Source of the DNA: Methylomonas koyamae
GTDB lineage: Bacteria > Pseudomonadota > Gammaproteobacteria > Methylococcales > Methylomonadaceae
Assembly: GCF_001644025.1 (NCBI RefSeq)
Contig: NZ_LUUK01000012.1
Location: forward strand, 1 to 44,708
Length of the DNA stretch: 44,708 nt
Direction: 5' to 3'
Part shown: positions 7,484 to 16,079 of the stretch, piece by piece
How positions within the stretch are numbered: position 1 is the first letter of the stretch
How the letters are laid out: each line of letters opens with the position of its first letter
Position numbers and translations under genes: made by a program
The notes under the pieces: model-generated
Seen by the model: the letters and a program-made list of their open reading frames with translations, nothing else
What the model was told of the DNA's origin: nothing
Databases searched by the model: none

Positions 7484-9421
7484 CTAGCCCGTCTGCTTTT
7501 CCAGCCATGCCTGAAACATTAATACGTTCCACAGCGGGTATTGACAATTTAACCGGCCACCTCGGTGGGCTTGCCAGGCCTCGACTATCGGTCGCGGTTT
7601 TAGAAAACCCTGCTCGCGCAAGCGGCGTTCGTTCAATAGGTCGTCGGCCCAGTCGCGCAACGGTTCGCGCAACCATTGGTCCAACGGAATCGAAAAGCCG
7701 GTCTTCGGCCGCTCCAGCAACGCCAGCGGCACGTGGCGGTAAAGCACTTGTTTGACGATATGCTTGCCTTGGCCGCCGCGGATTTTCATCGCCAACGGCA
7801 AGCGCCAGGCAAATTCGACCAATCGGTGATCTAGAAACGGCACGCGGGTTTCCAGGCTGACGTTCATCGCCGCTCTATCCACCTTGACCAGAATGTCGTC
7901 CGCCAGATAGCCGACGGTGTCGGCCAGCATCATGCGTTCGACGAAACCGAAACGAGCGTCGGGCGATGGCGTTGCCGGCTCGCGGCCGTCGACGACCAAC
8001 TCGGCCGGTTCCCGCCAGTGCGAAATCAAATGCCGATACAGCGCGTCCGGCGAGCGGGCATGCAGCACGCCGGCCAGTTTGTGCAATTTGTCGCCGGGGT
8101 TGGCGTAGCGCCAGGCGTTCGGCAATAACGGTGCGGCTAATCGGGCCAGCCGGTTCCACTGTTCGGCGCCGAAGCCGGTTAACAGATTCGCCGCGAGGGT
8201 GCGTGCGACGGGCGGCAACGGCGCCAATTTGCGCCATAAACCGGCACCGAGGAAATAGCGGTTATAGCCGCCGAACAATTCGTCGCCACCGTCGCCGGAC
8301 AGGCTGACCGTCACTTGCTCGCGCGCCAATTGGCTGACTAGCCAGGTTGGAATTTGCGAGGCGTCGGCGAAGGGTTCGTCGTAAATCGTCGGCAGATTCG
8401 GGATTACCGCGCGGGCCTGAGCCGCCGAGACGTAGAGTTCGGTATGCTCGCTGCCCAAATGGCGGGCCACCGCGTGGGCGTATTCGGCTTCGTTGTAGCC
8501 GGCTTCGTTGAAGCCGATCGTGAAGGTTTTTACCGGCCTGGCCGATTGCGCTTGCATCAGCGCGACGATCAACGACGAATCGATGCCGCCCGACAAAAAC
8601 GCGCCGAGCGGCACGTCGGCCAGCATCTGACCGGCGATCGATTGGTTCAGCAAGTGCTCCAATTCGGCGGCCGCCTCGGCTTCGGTGCCGGGATACGGAG
8701 AGTCGATCCCGGCCGCCGCCGCGTTTGCCGCCGACCAATACGCGACCGGTTGCGGGTCGTCGCGCCCGGCGAAACGGACGTAACAGCCAGCCGGCAATTT
8801 GCCGATACCCCGGTAAATCGAAAGCGGGGCCGGCACGTAGCTCAGACGTAGAAACAGGGTCAGCGCTTCGCGGTCGATCTCGCCGCGAAAATCCGGATGC
8901 GCTCTGAGCGCTTTCAACTCCGAGCCGAACAGCAGCGTGCCGTTTTGCCGGCCGTAATACAACGGCTTTTCGCCAAGCCTGTCGCGGGCCAGCGTCAACA
9001 CGCGTTCGCGCCGGTCCCACAACGCGAACGCGAACATGCCGACACAGGCGGCCAGGGTTTGTTCCAGGCCCCAGGCGGCCACGGCCGCCAACAAGGTTTC
9101 GGTATCGGAGTGACCGCGCCAGACCGGCGCGCGGTTTTCGCGTTCCAACTGTTGGCGTAGCGCCAAGTGGTTGTAGATTTCGCCGTTGAAGGCGATGACG
9201 TAGCGGGTGCAAGCCGACGGCATCGGCTGGTGGCCGGCCGGACTCAAATCCTGGATCGCCAAGCGCCGATGCGCCAAACCCAAGCCGGCCTCTGCATCCA
9301 GCCACAATCCGCTGTCATCCGGGCCGCGATGGTTCAGCGTGGCGTTCATGATAGCGAGGCTGCCGTCAAGACGCGTGGAATCGCCGCCGTTGGGCTGAAA
9401 GATGCCGGCAAAACCACACAT
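7484..9421 (-). CDS. Asparagine synthase (glutamine-hydrolysing) family amidotransferase
   Basis: A 645-residue class II glutamine amidotransferase of the AsnB type. Cys2 in the opening MCGFAGIF is the glutaminase nucleophile. The glutaminase domain continues with LAHRRLAIQDLSPAGHQPM (about 50-68) and FNGEIYNH. The synthetase domain carries the ATP-binding GAFLSGGIDSSLIV loop (about residues 270-283) and LSGDGGDELFGGYNRY. AsnB homologues are frequent in O-antigen and capsule loci (the WbpS type), where they are thought to amidate a uronic-acid or other carboxylated sugar rather than free aspartate. Its place inside an operon of glycosyltransferases favours that role here, but ordinary asparagine synthesis is not excluded. 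Confidence 0.9.
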   Translation of the reverse strand: MCGFAGIFQPNGGDSTRLDGSLAIMNATLNHRGPDDSGLWLDAEAGLGLAHRRLAIQDLSPAGHQPMPSACTRYVIAFNGEIYNHLALRQQLERENRAPVWRGHSDTETLLAAVAAWGLEQTLAACVGMFAFALWDRRERVLTLARDRLGEKPLYYGRQNGTLLFGSELKALRAHPDFRGEIDREALTLFLRLSYVPAPLSIYRGIGKLPAGCYVRFAGRDDPQPVAYWSAANAAAAGIDSPYPGTEAEAAAELEHLLNQSIAGQMLADVPLGAFLSGGIDSSLIVALMQAQSARPVKTFTIGFNEAGYNEAEYAHAVARHLGSEHTELYVSAAQARAVIPNLPTIYDEPFADASQIPTWLVSQLAREQVTVSLSGDGGDELFGGYNRYFLGAGLWRKLAPLPPVARTLAANLLTGFGAEQWNRLARLAAPLLPNAWRYANPGDKLHKLAGVLHARSPDALYRHLISHWREPAELVVDGREPATPSPDARFGFVERMMLADTVGYLADDILVKVDRAAMNVSLETRVPFLDHRLVEFAWRLPLAMKIRGGQGKHIVKQVLYRHVPLALLERPKTGFSIPLDQWLREPLRDWADDLLNERRLREQGFLKPRPIVEAWQAHRGGRLNCQYPLWNVLMFQAWLEKQTG

Positions 9422-9457
9422 GGTTTCAGTGTCCTCGAATATTGTATGTAAAGGTGT

Positions 9458-10558
9458 TCATGCCAGCGCTTCCGGGAAAATCGCTTCAACCGCCCGCCGC
9501 CAAGTATAGCTGCGATTGTAGTCGCTCAGATCCAGCTGAATAGTGTCGGCCAGATAGGCGGCGATGCGCTCGGCCGCCGCCACCTCGGCTAGCGAACAGG
9601 GAATCCGGCAGGCGCCGGGCGGGGCGATTTCCGGCAACGAGCCGCCGTCCGACACGACGATTTTGCGGTGGAAGCGGGCGGCTTCCACCACCGGCAGGCC
9701 GAAACCTTCGTAGGCCGATAAAAACAATAAGGCGTCGGTATGGGCATACAGCGCCAGGAGTTCGGCGTCCGAGACGTTGCCCAGTACGCTGATGTCGGTG
9801 CGGTCGGCGATATAGGCGTCCAAATCGAAATCGAAGTTTCGCGGCGAACCGGCCAAGGCCAATCGGCCCTGGTAACCGTGACGGTCGCGCAGCAACTTGA
9901 AAATATCGACGATGCGGCGCAGATGTTTGTGTGGACGGCGGTCGCCGACGTAAAGCAGATACGGCGGGTTCAGCAGTGGTGGCCCGATGTTGCCGACGGC
10001 GTCGGTCAGCACCGGTCCTTCGTAAGCCACCCGGACTTTATCCGCCCAGCGTTCGCCGACCTGTTCAAGAATATCCCGGCGAGTCGTGGCCGACACCGCG
10101 TAACAGGCTTGCGCCCCGGCGACGTGGTGGCGCAGCATTTGTCGGAAATACAGTTTCTTGGCGAAGCCTAGCGATTGCACATAGCCGTCCACTAGTAGAG
10201 GAATCAAGTCGTGGACGACGAAGGCGCTCGGTATCTTGATTCCCAGCGGCATGTCGAAATGCGGATAGAAATAGCGGTCGGCGCCTTGCCGGTTGACCCA
10301 GCGCGCCACCGCGAGGTGTTGACGGAACGAAATCGGCGGCGCATCGACGGTGTGTAAGCGGCAAGCGCCGCGTTCCAGATAGGGTTGCAGGGCCTGGTAG
10401 TGCATGCCGTTGGGAGCGCAGCCTCGGTCGATCAGCACGTCGATGGTCAGGTCGGCGCGGCGCGGACTGTTCAACAGGGCGAACAGTAACGAGGCGGTGT
10501 AGCGGCCCAGGCCGGTGTATTGCAGCGCGATCGGGCGGGCGTCGTAGATCAGTTTCAC
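9458..10558 (-). CDS. GT4-family glycosyltransferase
   Basis: A 366-residue GT-B glycosyltransferase. The N-terminal domain begins LIYDARPIALQYTGLGRYT, a typical GT4 opening with a glycine-rich acceptor loop. The donor domain has LYVGDRRPHKHLRRIVD (about 205-221) and the E-x7-E signature in YEGFGLPVVEAARF (about 288-301), then VVSDGGSLPEI. It resembles mannosyl/rhamnosyl-type transferases of O-antigen loci, but the donor sugar is not determinable. GTG start at 10558, just after the stop of the preceding GT4 gene. One of five GT4 enzymes in the leftward operon. Confidence 0.87.
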   Translation of the reverse strand: MKLIYDARPIALQYTGLGRYTASLLFALLNSPRRADLTIDVLIDRGCAPNGMHYQALQPYLERGACRLHTVDAPPISFRQHLAVARWVNRQGADRYFYPHFDMPLGIKIPSAFVVHDLIPLLVDGYVQSLGFAKKLYFRQMLRHHVAGAQACYAVSATTRRDILEQVGERWADKVRVAYEGPVLTDAVGNIGPPLLNPPYLLYVGDRRPHKHLRRIVDIFKLLRDRHGYQGRLALAGSPRNFDFDLDAYIADRTDISVLGNVSDAELLALYAHTDALLFLSAYEGFGLPVVEAARFHRKIVVSDGGSLPEIAPPGACRIPCSLAEVAAAERIAAYLADTIQLDLSDYNRSYTWRRAVEAIFPEALA

Positions 10559-10573
10559 GGTGGTCTGCTTGGG

Positions 10574-11608
10574 TTAACGGTGATTGACGGCCGGCGCTAG
10601 ACGTTCGGCGATTTTTGTCAGCCAGCTATCGATGTCGTCCGGATCGGCTACCAACGCCGTCGGGTCGCCGATGGCCTCCGGCAGGCCGCCGCACGCCGAA
10701 GCCACGACGGGAATACCTAGGACTTGCGCTTCCAGCACCACGCGGCCGAATGCTTCGTGCCAGCGCGACGGGACGATGACCAGTTTGGCGTGGGCGTAAA
10801 CCCGGCCCGGCGATTGCCACGGCATCGATATCAGATTGCCGTCGCGTTGCTCGGTCAGGTTGCGCCGGTCGAACAAATAAAACCGCTCGCCGGGCAAACG
10901 CGCGGCGATTTTACGGGCGATATCGCCGCCCTTGAGAATATTGTCGCCGATCAGGACGATGCCTTTGTGCGACACGTCGGCCGCATGGCGCGCGAAATCG
11001 GCTTGTAGCGTCGCGGTATCCAGCTCGGGATATTCAATGTCGATGGGGGCGTCCGGCGCCAAGCCCTGCAATTCCTGGGCGATAAAGCGCGAATTGGCGA
11101 TCAGCCGCGACTTGGCGATGGCACGGCGCAAATCGCGCAACCACAAGCGCTCCAGCGGCCATTCGGCGAGCCGGTACAGCGCGAACAACCATCTTTTCAA
11201 GCCTTGCCGGTAGTTCCGGTTCCAGCCCAGTCCGTATTCGTCGCGCACCAGATACACGGTTTGGCCGGTAAAAGCGTTGATTACCGCCGGTGCGTAAAGG
11301 CCGTAAGCGTAAAGTGCGTCGAAATCCTTCAAAGAGCTACCGAGTTCGCTTAGCGCGGCGCGGTTGCGCCAGTAGGCGAAAAAACGGAAGCGCACCGTAT
11401 CGGCCGGCAGCGAAATCGAGCGAATGTGCCAGGTGTCCGGCAGCGGCATGCGCAGCGACTCGGCGCCGTGGCTGCGCAGATTGGCGACGATGACGGCGGT
11501 GATATTGTCGCCGGCGGCTTCGCGGCGTTTCAACAGCTCCAAGGTGCTGTGTTCGGCGCCGCCGATGTTGTAACCGAAGTACTTGGAAAAGATCGCGATA
11601 CGGGCCAT
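10574..11608 (-). CDS. GT4-family glycosyltransferase
   Basis: A 344-residue glycosyltransferase. The ATG at 11608 shares its A with the TGA stop of the upstream GT4 gene (TGATG), suggesting translational coupling; the longer open frame upstream of it is unrelated to the family. The N-terminus has IFSKYFGYNIGGAEHSTLEL, with the GGAE acceptor loop typical of GT4. The C-terminal domain carries GIVLIGDNILKGGDIARKIA and the E-x7-E motif in WHEAFGRVVLEAQVLGIPVV (about 280-299), followed by ACGGLPEAIGD. Probable cytoplasmic extension enzyme for the lipid-linked oligosaccharide. Specificity unknown. Confidence 0.87.
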   Translation of the reverse strand: MARIAIFSKYFGYNIGGAEHSTLELLKRREAAGDNITAVIVANLRSHGAESLRMPLPDTWHIRSISLPADTVRFRFFAYWRNRAALSELGSSLKDFDALYAYGLYAPAVINAFTGQTVYLVRDEYGLGWNRNYRQGLKRWLFALYRLAEWPLERLWLRDLRRAIAKSRLIANSRFIAQELQGLAPDAPIDIEYPELDTATLQADFARHAADVSHKGIVLIGDNILKGGDIARKIAARLPGERFYLFDRRNLTEQRDGNLISMPWQSPGRVYAHAKLVIVPSRWHEAFGRVVLEAQVLGIPVVASACGGLPEAIGDPTALVADPDDIDSWLTKIAERLAPAVNHR

Positions 11609-12699
11609 CAAAAATTCCCGCCGGCAAACTGTAAGATCGCTTCGGCGCGCCGATGCCAGGAATAACGTTGTTCGGCGGCGCTCAGCGCGTTGGTGGCACG
11701 GCGCGCGGCGGCGGCTGGGTCGCTCAGGAATGCTTCGAAGCCGGCGTTGATACTGGTCGCTTGCTCGGGATCGAAACAAAACCCGACGCTGTCGTCGAAG
11801 ACTTCGCCTATCGAGCCGATGCGGGCGCCGAGTATCGGGGTGCCGCTGGCCATGTATTCGAACAATTTCAGCGGTGAGGTACACCAGTAAATCGGCGAAT
11901 GCCGGGTTGTCATATAAAACAGCAGATCGGCGGCGACCTGGTACTCGCGTATCGTGTCCGCCGGGCGGTGCGGCACGAACTGGACGTTGCTTAGGCCACG
12001 GTCGCGATAGTAGTCGCGCCAAACCGCGCACTCGCCGTCCTTGCCGCCGACATGCACGACAGTGATCTGTTCGCGGCCGCGCGCCAGATATTCGAACAGT
12101 TCGGCGCCGCCTTTGTAGAGGCTGCCGGTATGTACCACCAAGAGTGTATCGGTCGGCAAATTCAGGCGTTGTCTGAGCGCGGCTTTCGGCAATGCACGCA
12201 ACGGCGCGTAGGCTTCCGGGAAGGCGGCATTGTGGGCCGGCAGCAGGTTGGCGTCGCTAAAGCCGTAGACCTTGCGGTAGTGTTCGGCCAATGCCAGGCA
12301 ATTTGTGGTCATTTTAAAGCGGCCCGCTCGGTTCAATAGCCGAAACAGGGTTTTGGGCAGCCAGCCGTGCGGTTGATCGTGCGCTTCGTAAACTACTTGG
12401 CCGCCGGCGAAAATCACGCAGAACGCGACGACGATGTCCCGGGTGACAAATAGCGCGGAACGCTCGGCACGAGCACCGCTCAACGCCGCCAGACAGGCTC
12501 GGATATAGCGTTGCCATTGCTTGGCCGACCAGGGCAGCGGACGGTGCGCGAACGGCGGATTGCCGCTCAACCCGCCGGGCGAAATCAGCAGAAATTGCCC
12601 GGCCAGCCGGTCGTGGTAGGCCTGGGCCATCGACAAGATTTGACGGGCCTGGGCACCGGACGCGGACAAGCTGGCACGGGTGATGTAAATAACGCGCAT
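11608..12699 (-). CDS. GT4-type glycosyltransferase
   Basis: A 363-residue predicted glycosyltransferase. It opens with VIYITRASLSASGAQARQIL. The donor-binding half has LLVVHTGSLYKGGAELFEYL (about 190-209) and CTSPLKLFEYMASGTPILGA (about 285-304), which occupies the place of the E-x7-E signature but with Ser-Pro-Leu-Lys instead of the first Glu. That variant is common in GT4 proteins of capsule loci. The stop codon overlaps the next gene's start, so the two GTs are likely made together. The start ATG follows the flippase gene by 84 bases. Confidence 0.82.
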   Translation of the reverse strand: MRVIYITRASLSASGAQARQILSMAQAYHDRLAGQFLLISPGGLSGNPPFAHRPLPWSAKQWQRYIRACLAALSGARAERSALFVTRDIVVAFCVIFAGGQVVYEAHDQPHGWLPKTLFRLLNRAGRFKMTTNCLALAEHYRKVYGFSDANLLPAHNAAFPEAYAPLRALPKAALRQRLNLPTDTLLVVHTGSLYKGGAELFEYLARGREQITVVHVGGKDGECAVWRDYYRDRGLSNVQFVPHRPADTIREYQVAADLLFYMTTRHSPIYWCTSPLKLFEYMASGTPILGARIGSIGEVFDDSVGFCFDPEQATSINAGFEAFLSDPAAAARRATNALSAAEQRYSWHRRAEAILQFAGGNF

Positions 12700-12783
12700 G
12701 CGGTTCCAATATTTTCAACTAACGATCATGAAGCGGTTTTTTCGGCCGAACAAGCAAAAAACTTGGCGTGGGAACGGCCGGGC

Positions 12784-13998
12784 TTAAGCCGGACGCCCTT
12801 CCGCGCCGGACCAGGCCAGCAGCAATTTCGCGGTCGCCACGTTCAATACGGTATTGACCAGCAAGGCCAGCGCCAGCGCCAGCGGCTGGGTCAACTCCAG
12901 CGCGGCCAGCAAGGCCAGCAAGGCCGTGGCCGGCAAATAACTCAGCGGCGACACCCAATAGACTTGGCGTTGGGTGATGGCGTTGCTCAGCGTCGTCCGC
13001 CACACCAAGAACGGCGAGCCGGCCAAAATGGCCAAGGCCGCCAGCAAGGTATCGTTCCAGCCCTGTTCCAGCGCCAGCGCCAATGCCGCCAACCCGGTGC
13101 TGAGCAGCACCGAAGTCGCCAGCACCCAGCGGGCTCCGCGTCGGTATTGATCGCCCAAATCGCGATCTTGCCGGAATAGGCCGTGACGGACATGCAGGCG
13201 TTGTAGCACAAAGTCGGCGATGTTGGTCACCAGGCCGCAGACCTTTTGCAAATAACCGAACAGGCCGGCGCTGCCGAAATCGGCTTGCGCGGCCGGAATC
13301 AGCAGCAAGTAGCGCACGCCTAACTGTTGCAGCAATTTGGAGAAAAACAGCGTCATCGCTTGATAAAGGAAGTCGCGGTCGAGTCGGCGCAACGACAGAT
13401 TGACGCTCAGCCGATAGTAACGGCAGATTCGCAAGTTGCTCAAACAGCCGCCCAATAATTCCAGTGTGACGATTTGCAGCGCGTCGCCGTACCAAACCAG
13501 CGCGGCGGTCAAGCCCAGGCGTAACGCCGTTCCCTGCGCCAATTGCGCGTCCAGCAACTCGGCGTAACGCTCTGGATCGGCGATTTTGGCGGCGTGAATT
13601 CGAAATCCGCAACCGGCCACACAGAACAGCAACATAGACCAAAACCCGGCGGATAAGGGTTCCGGATACAAAGTGGCGAACAGGCCCGCCGCCCACGCTA
13701 GGCTGATCAGACCGGCATAAGTCGCGGCGCGATCGATCAACGCGTCGCTGGCGGCTTTATCGAGCGACAATGCCGCGCGGCGGCGGATCAATTGCTTATC
13801 CAGTCCCGACGCCGTCAGCAAGGTTGACAGATTGAACAAGGCCAGCAAACTCATATATTCGCCGATTTCCGCGAACGGCCAGCGCCATTGCATGACCAAT
13901 AAAAACAGGCCTTGCGAGGCAACGCTGAGCAGGCGCAGCCAGATCGGTTTAAGTACCGCGCGGGTTCGGGCGCGCTGGGGGCGGGACGGAGCCGGCAT
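12784..13998 (-). CDS. Wzx-like polysaccharide flippase (MATE/MVF superfamily)
   Basis: A 404-residue hydrophobic protein with roughly ten to twelve membrane segments separated by short Arg-rich loops. The beginning (WLRLLSVASQGLFLLVMQWR, then EIGEYMSLLALFNLSTLL, GLDKQLIRRRAAL) resembles oligosaccharide flippases that move undecaprenyl-linked repeat units across the inner membrane. The size is close to that of Wzx proteins. A long antisense open frame covers the same DNA but has no membrane character or family signal. It could in principle be a Wzy polymerase, but I see no Wzy-type periplasmic loop or C-terminal signature, so flippase is preferred. Confidence 0.75.
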   Translation of the reverse strand: MPAPSRPQRARTRAVLKPIWLRLLSVASQGLFLLVMQWRWPFAEIGEYMSLLALFNLSTLLTASGLDKQLIRRRAALSLDKAASDALIDRAATYAGLISLAWAAGLFATLYPEPLSAGFWSMLLFCVAGCGFRIHAAKIADPERYAELLDAQLAQGTALRLGLTAALVWYGDALQIVTLELLGGCLSNLRICRYYRLSVNLSLRRLDRDFLYQAMTLFFSKLLQQLGVRYLLLIPAAQADFGSAGLFGYLQKVCGLVTNIADFVLQRLHVRHGLFRQDRDLGDQYRRGARWVLATSVLLSTGLAALALALEQGWNDTLLAALAILAGSPFLVWRTTLSNAITQRQVYWVSPLSYLPATALLALLAALELTQPLALALALLVNTVLNVATAKLLLAWSGAEGRPA

Positions 13999-14062
13999 CC
14001 GGTCCTACCAAATACTGTCGTGGCGGGTTTCGCCGGTGTAGGCGGAACCCGCCAGAGCCGGT

Positions 14063-15142
14063 CTAGTCCGCATTCGCCAGACGCGCCCGCAACTCGGCAA
14101 ACATTGCGCGGACCTCGTCCAGTTTCTCGGCGCGGTTTTGCCGGTAAGCGCCTCGATAATACGCGCGCCCGGCTTCGACGGTGTCGGCGTCGACCAAATT
14201 CAGCGGATATTGCCAAGCTTTTAGTAGCGATTCGTATTTTTCCGACCAGCCGACCGTCAGCAAGGGGACTTGCGCGTATAAGGCCAGGCAGCAGCCGTGG
14301 TAGCGTGCCGATACGCAAATCAGCGCTCGCGGCAGCCAGTCCCATACCGCTTCGGGATCGGCCGCGATGCTAACCTCGACGCTACCGGCGAGCGCGGCGC
14401 GGATTTCTTCAAGGTAGGCGGCCTTCTCGCCGGTATAAAACGACGCGATGACCACTTTCCGGATTGCGTCTCCGTGAGCGCTCAGCATGCGTTGGGCGGC
14501 CGCGACGATGTCGGCGGTTTGCGATTTAAAGTTGGGAATCACCAGCAGCACGTCGCGCGCTGCCGGGTCGTTCGCGGTTTCGAACGCGGCCAGCCGGGGA
14601 TGGCACAACACGAAGTCCGAGCATAGGCCGATGGGCTGGGACAGGCCGAGCGCGCCGGCGGCGGCGTGGGAATGTGCGTCCCGGGCGTATACGACGTCGG
14701 CCAAGGCGTAGAGTCCTTGGAAAATAGAGCGGTGCGCGGTTTGCTGAATCGACAGCGAATGGGGCAAAAACGCGATCTTGGCGCCGGCGGACTTGGCGAG
14801 CCTCAACAAATGCAGCTTATTGTTCATCAGCATCGGCGCATTCGCGTGGTCGTGCAAATAGCCGCTGATGTCCAGTACCGTACCGATGTCGGTCAGCGTT
14901 TTAAAACCGAGCCGGGCGAACGGGCCGGGCGCCAGTCGCGCGCACAACCGGTCCAGGCCGCGCCGGATCAGCGCGTTCGGCATCAAGAAATAACCCCGGT
15001 ACCAGGCGTGCCACTGCGAGCCTCGCGGCATTTCGATGACCGGCGCCGCGCCATCCAGTAAATGATGGGCGACGGTTTCGAACATCAGCCGCGAACCGAA
15101 ATTTTCGTAGCCGAAGCCGGTCAGCAATACCTGTTTTTTCAC
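14063..15142 (-). CDS. Polysaccharide pyruvyltransferase family protein
   Basis: A 359-residue protein of the polysaccharide pyruvyltransferase family (PF04230), whose members add pyruvate ketals from phosphoenolpyruvate to sugars such as galactose or ManNAc in capsules and cell-wall glycans. The opening VLLTGFGYENFGSRLMFETV and the C-terminal CVSARYHGCCLALYAQVPLL with nearby WSEKYESLL match the family's conserved His-containing (R-x-H-G) and Lys segments. I chose the GTG at 15142: it has an AAGG seven bases upstream and follows the nitroreductase stop by two bases; a TTG start at 15157 would be five codons longer. The pairing with the nitroreductase gene suggests both act on the same glycan decoration. 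Confidence 0.8.
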   Translation of the reverse strand: MKKQVLLTGFGYENFGSRLMFETVAHHLLDGAAPVIEMPRGSQWHAWYRGYFLMPNALIRRGLDRLCARLAPGPFARLGFKTLTDIGTVLDISGYLHDHANAPMLMNNKLHLLRLAKSAGAKIAFLPHSLSIQQTAHRSIFQGLYALADVVYARDAHSHAAAGALGLSQPIGLCSDFVLCHPRLAAFETANDPAARDVLLVIPNFKSQTADIVAAAQRMLSAHGDAIRKVVIASFYTGEKAAYLEEIRAALAGSVEVSIAADPEAVWDWLPRALICVSARYHGCCLALYAQVPLLTVGWSEKYESLLKAWQYPLNLVDADTVEAGRAYYRGAYRQNRAEKLDEVRAMFAELRARLANAD

Positions 15143-15144
15143 GA

Positions 15145-16020
15145 TCAAACCTTGCAAATGCGTCCGCTTTTCGGTGACTTACCGCTGGAAAGCGCGGGGT
15201 TTTGGTGGCCGACCAACAGACAGAATACGATCTTCTGGGTGGCGGGTAAATTCAGAAGGACGCGGGATTGGCGGTCGGTGTTTGGGCGGATCGGCCAGTT
15301 CAAATAGCAAGTGGCCAAGCCCCGGCTTTGCGCGGCCAGCGCGAACAACAAGGAGGCGAAGCTGCAATCCATGACCGGCACGTGGCGGTCGCGCGGATGG
15401 TTCACCGCCGCCAGGTCGGCGACGAAGGCCAGCACCGTGCAATGCTCGACGCCGGTGAAATTGGTCAGGCCGATGCTGTTTGCCAGCAGCCAGTTGCGTT
15501 TTTCCGGAGTTTCGACGATCAGTATTCGGTACGCTTCGCGGTTGCACGACGTCGGTATATGGCGGGTGTCGTGCAGGATCTCGGCGATGGCGTCACCGGC
15601 GGGGGCAGGCGCGATGAAATGCCGGCAACTTGTGCGTTGGGCGAAGGCGGCGCGCAAGCTGGCGTAGTCGGGTGCATCGAGCGGGATCGCGACGTCGGCC
15701 GGCGCTTCGACCGGCAGCTCCGGATTGGCGTGTCGTTGCCGATATTCGGCGAGGACGTGGTCGCCCCAATCGGCGATGGCTGGCGGCAATTGCGAACGGT
15801 AGGTTTCGAAGTCGCGTTCGGTTTGGCCGGCATAGGCTTGTCCGAACGGAATCCGGCATTCCGGGTTGCGCAAGCCTTTTTCCAGCCGATGAATGTTACG
15901 GCGTAGCAAATATTCCTTGGCCTTGGCGCCGCGCCGCTGGCGGATACCGGCGAACAGCAGGCGGTTGTCGGCCAGAAAGACTCGGAAATATTCGCGAAGA
16001 GACTTTAATTTGCTGAACAC
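15145..16020 (-). CDS. Nitroreductase-family protein in glycan operon
   Basis: A 291-residue protein whose C-terminal two thirds belong to the FMN-dependent nitroreductase fold. RTSCRHF (about 125-131) gives the usual Arg-x-Ser-x-Arg flavin phosphate contact. PTSCNREAYRILIVET (about 154-169) corresponds to the family's S-x-x-N-x-Q-P flavin-binding stretch with the QP changed to EA. MDCSFASLLFALAAQSRGLA (about 220-239) is the conserved helix before the C-terminal strand. About 110 residues precede the flavin domain, with basic motifs (LRRNIHRLEKGL). The start is GTG at 16020. It lies two bases before the pyruvyltransferase. Nitroreductases are known passengers in some capsule loci; substrate unknown. 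Confidence 0.8.
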   Translation of the reverse strand: MFSKLKSLREYFRVFLADNRLLFAGIRQRRGAKAKEYLLRRNIHRLEKGLRNPECRIPFGQAYAGQTERDFETYRSQLPPAIADWGDHVLAEYRQRHANPELPVEAPADVAIPLDAPDYASLRAAFAQRTSCRHFIAPAPAGDAIAEILHDTRHIPTSCNREAYRILIVETPEKRNWLLANSIGLTNFTGVEHCTVLAFVADLAAVNHPRDRHVPVMDCSFASLLFALAAQSRGLATCYLNWPIRPNTDRQSRVLLNLPATQKIVFCLLVGHQNPALSSGKSPKSGRICKV

Positions 16021-16079
16021 GGGTGATAGGTCAATGGATTGAGCGGGCTAGCTCCCCGCGTAGCCGGCGGATTCTCCAC

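Noticed and set aside
12719-13696. Leftward open frame overlapping the Wzx-like gene
   Set aside because: It is Arg/Gly/Ala-rich without membrane spans or motifs, while the alternative frame encodes a polytopic protein.
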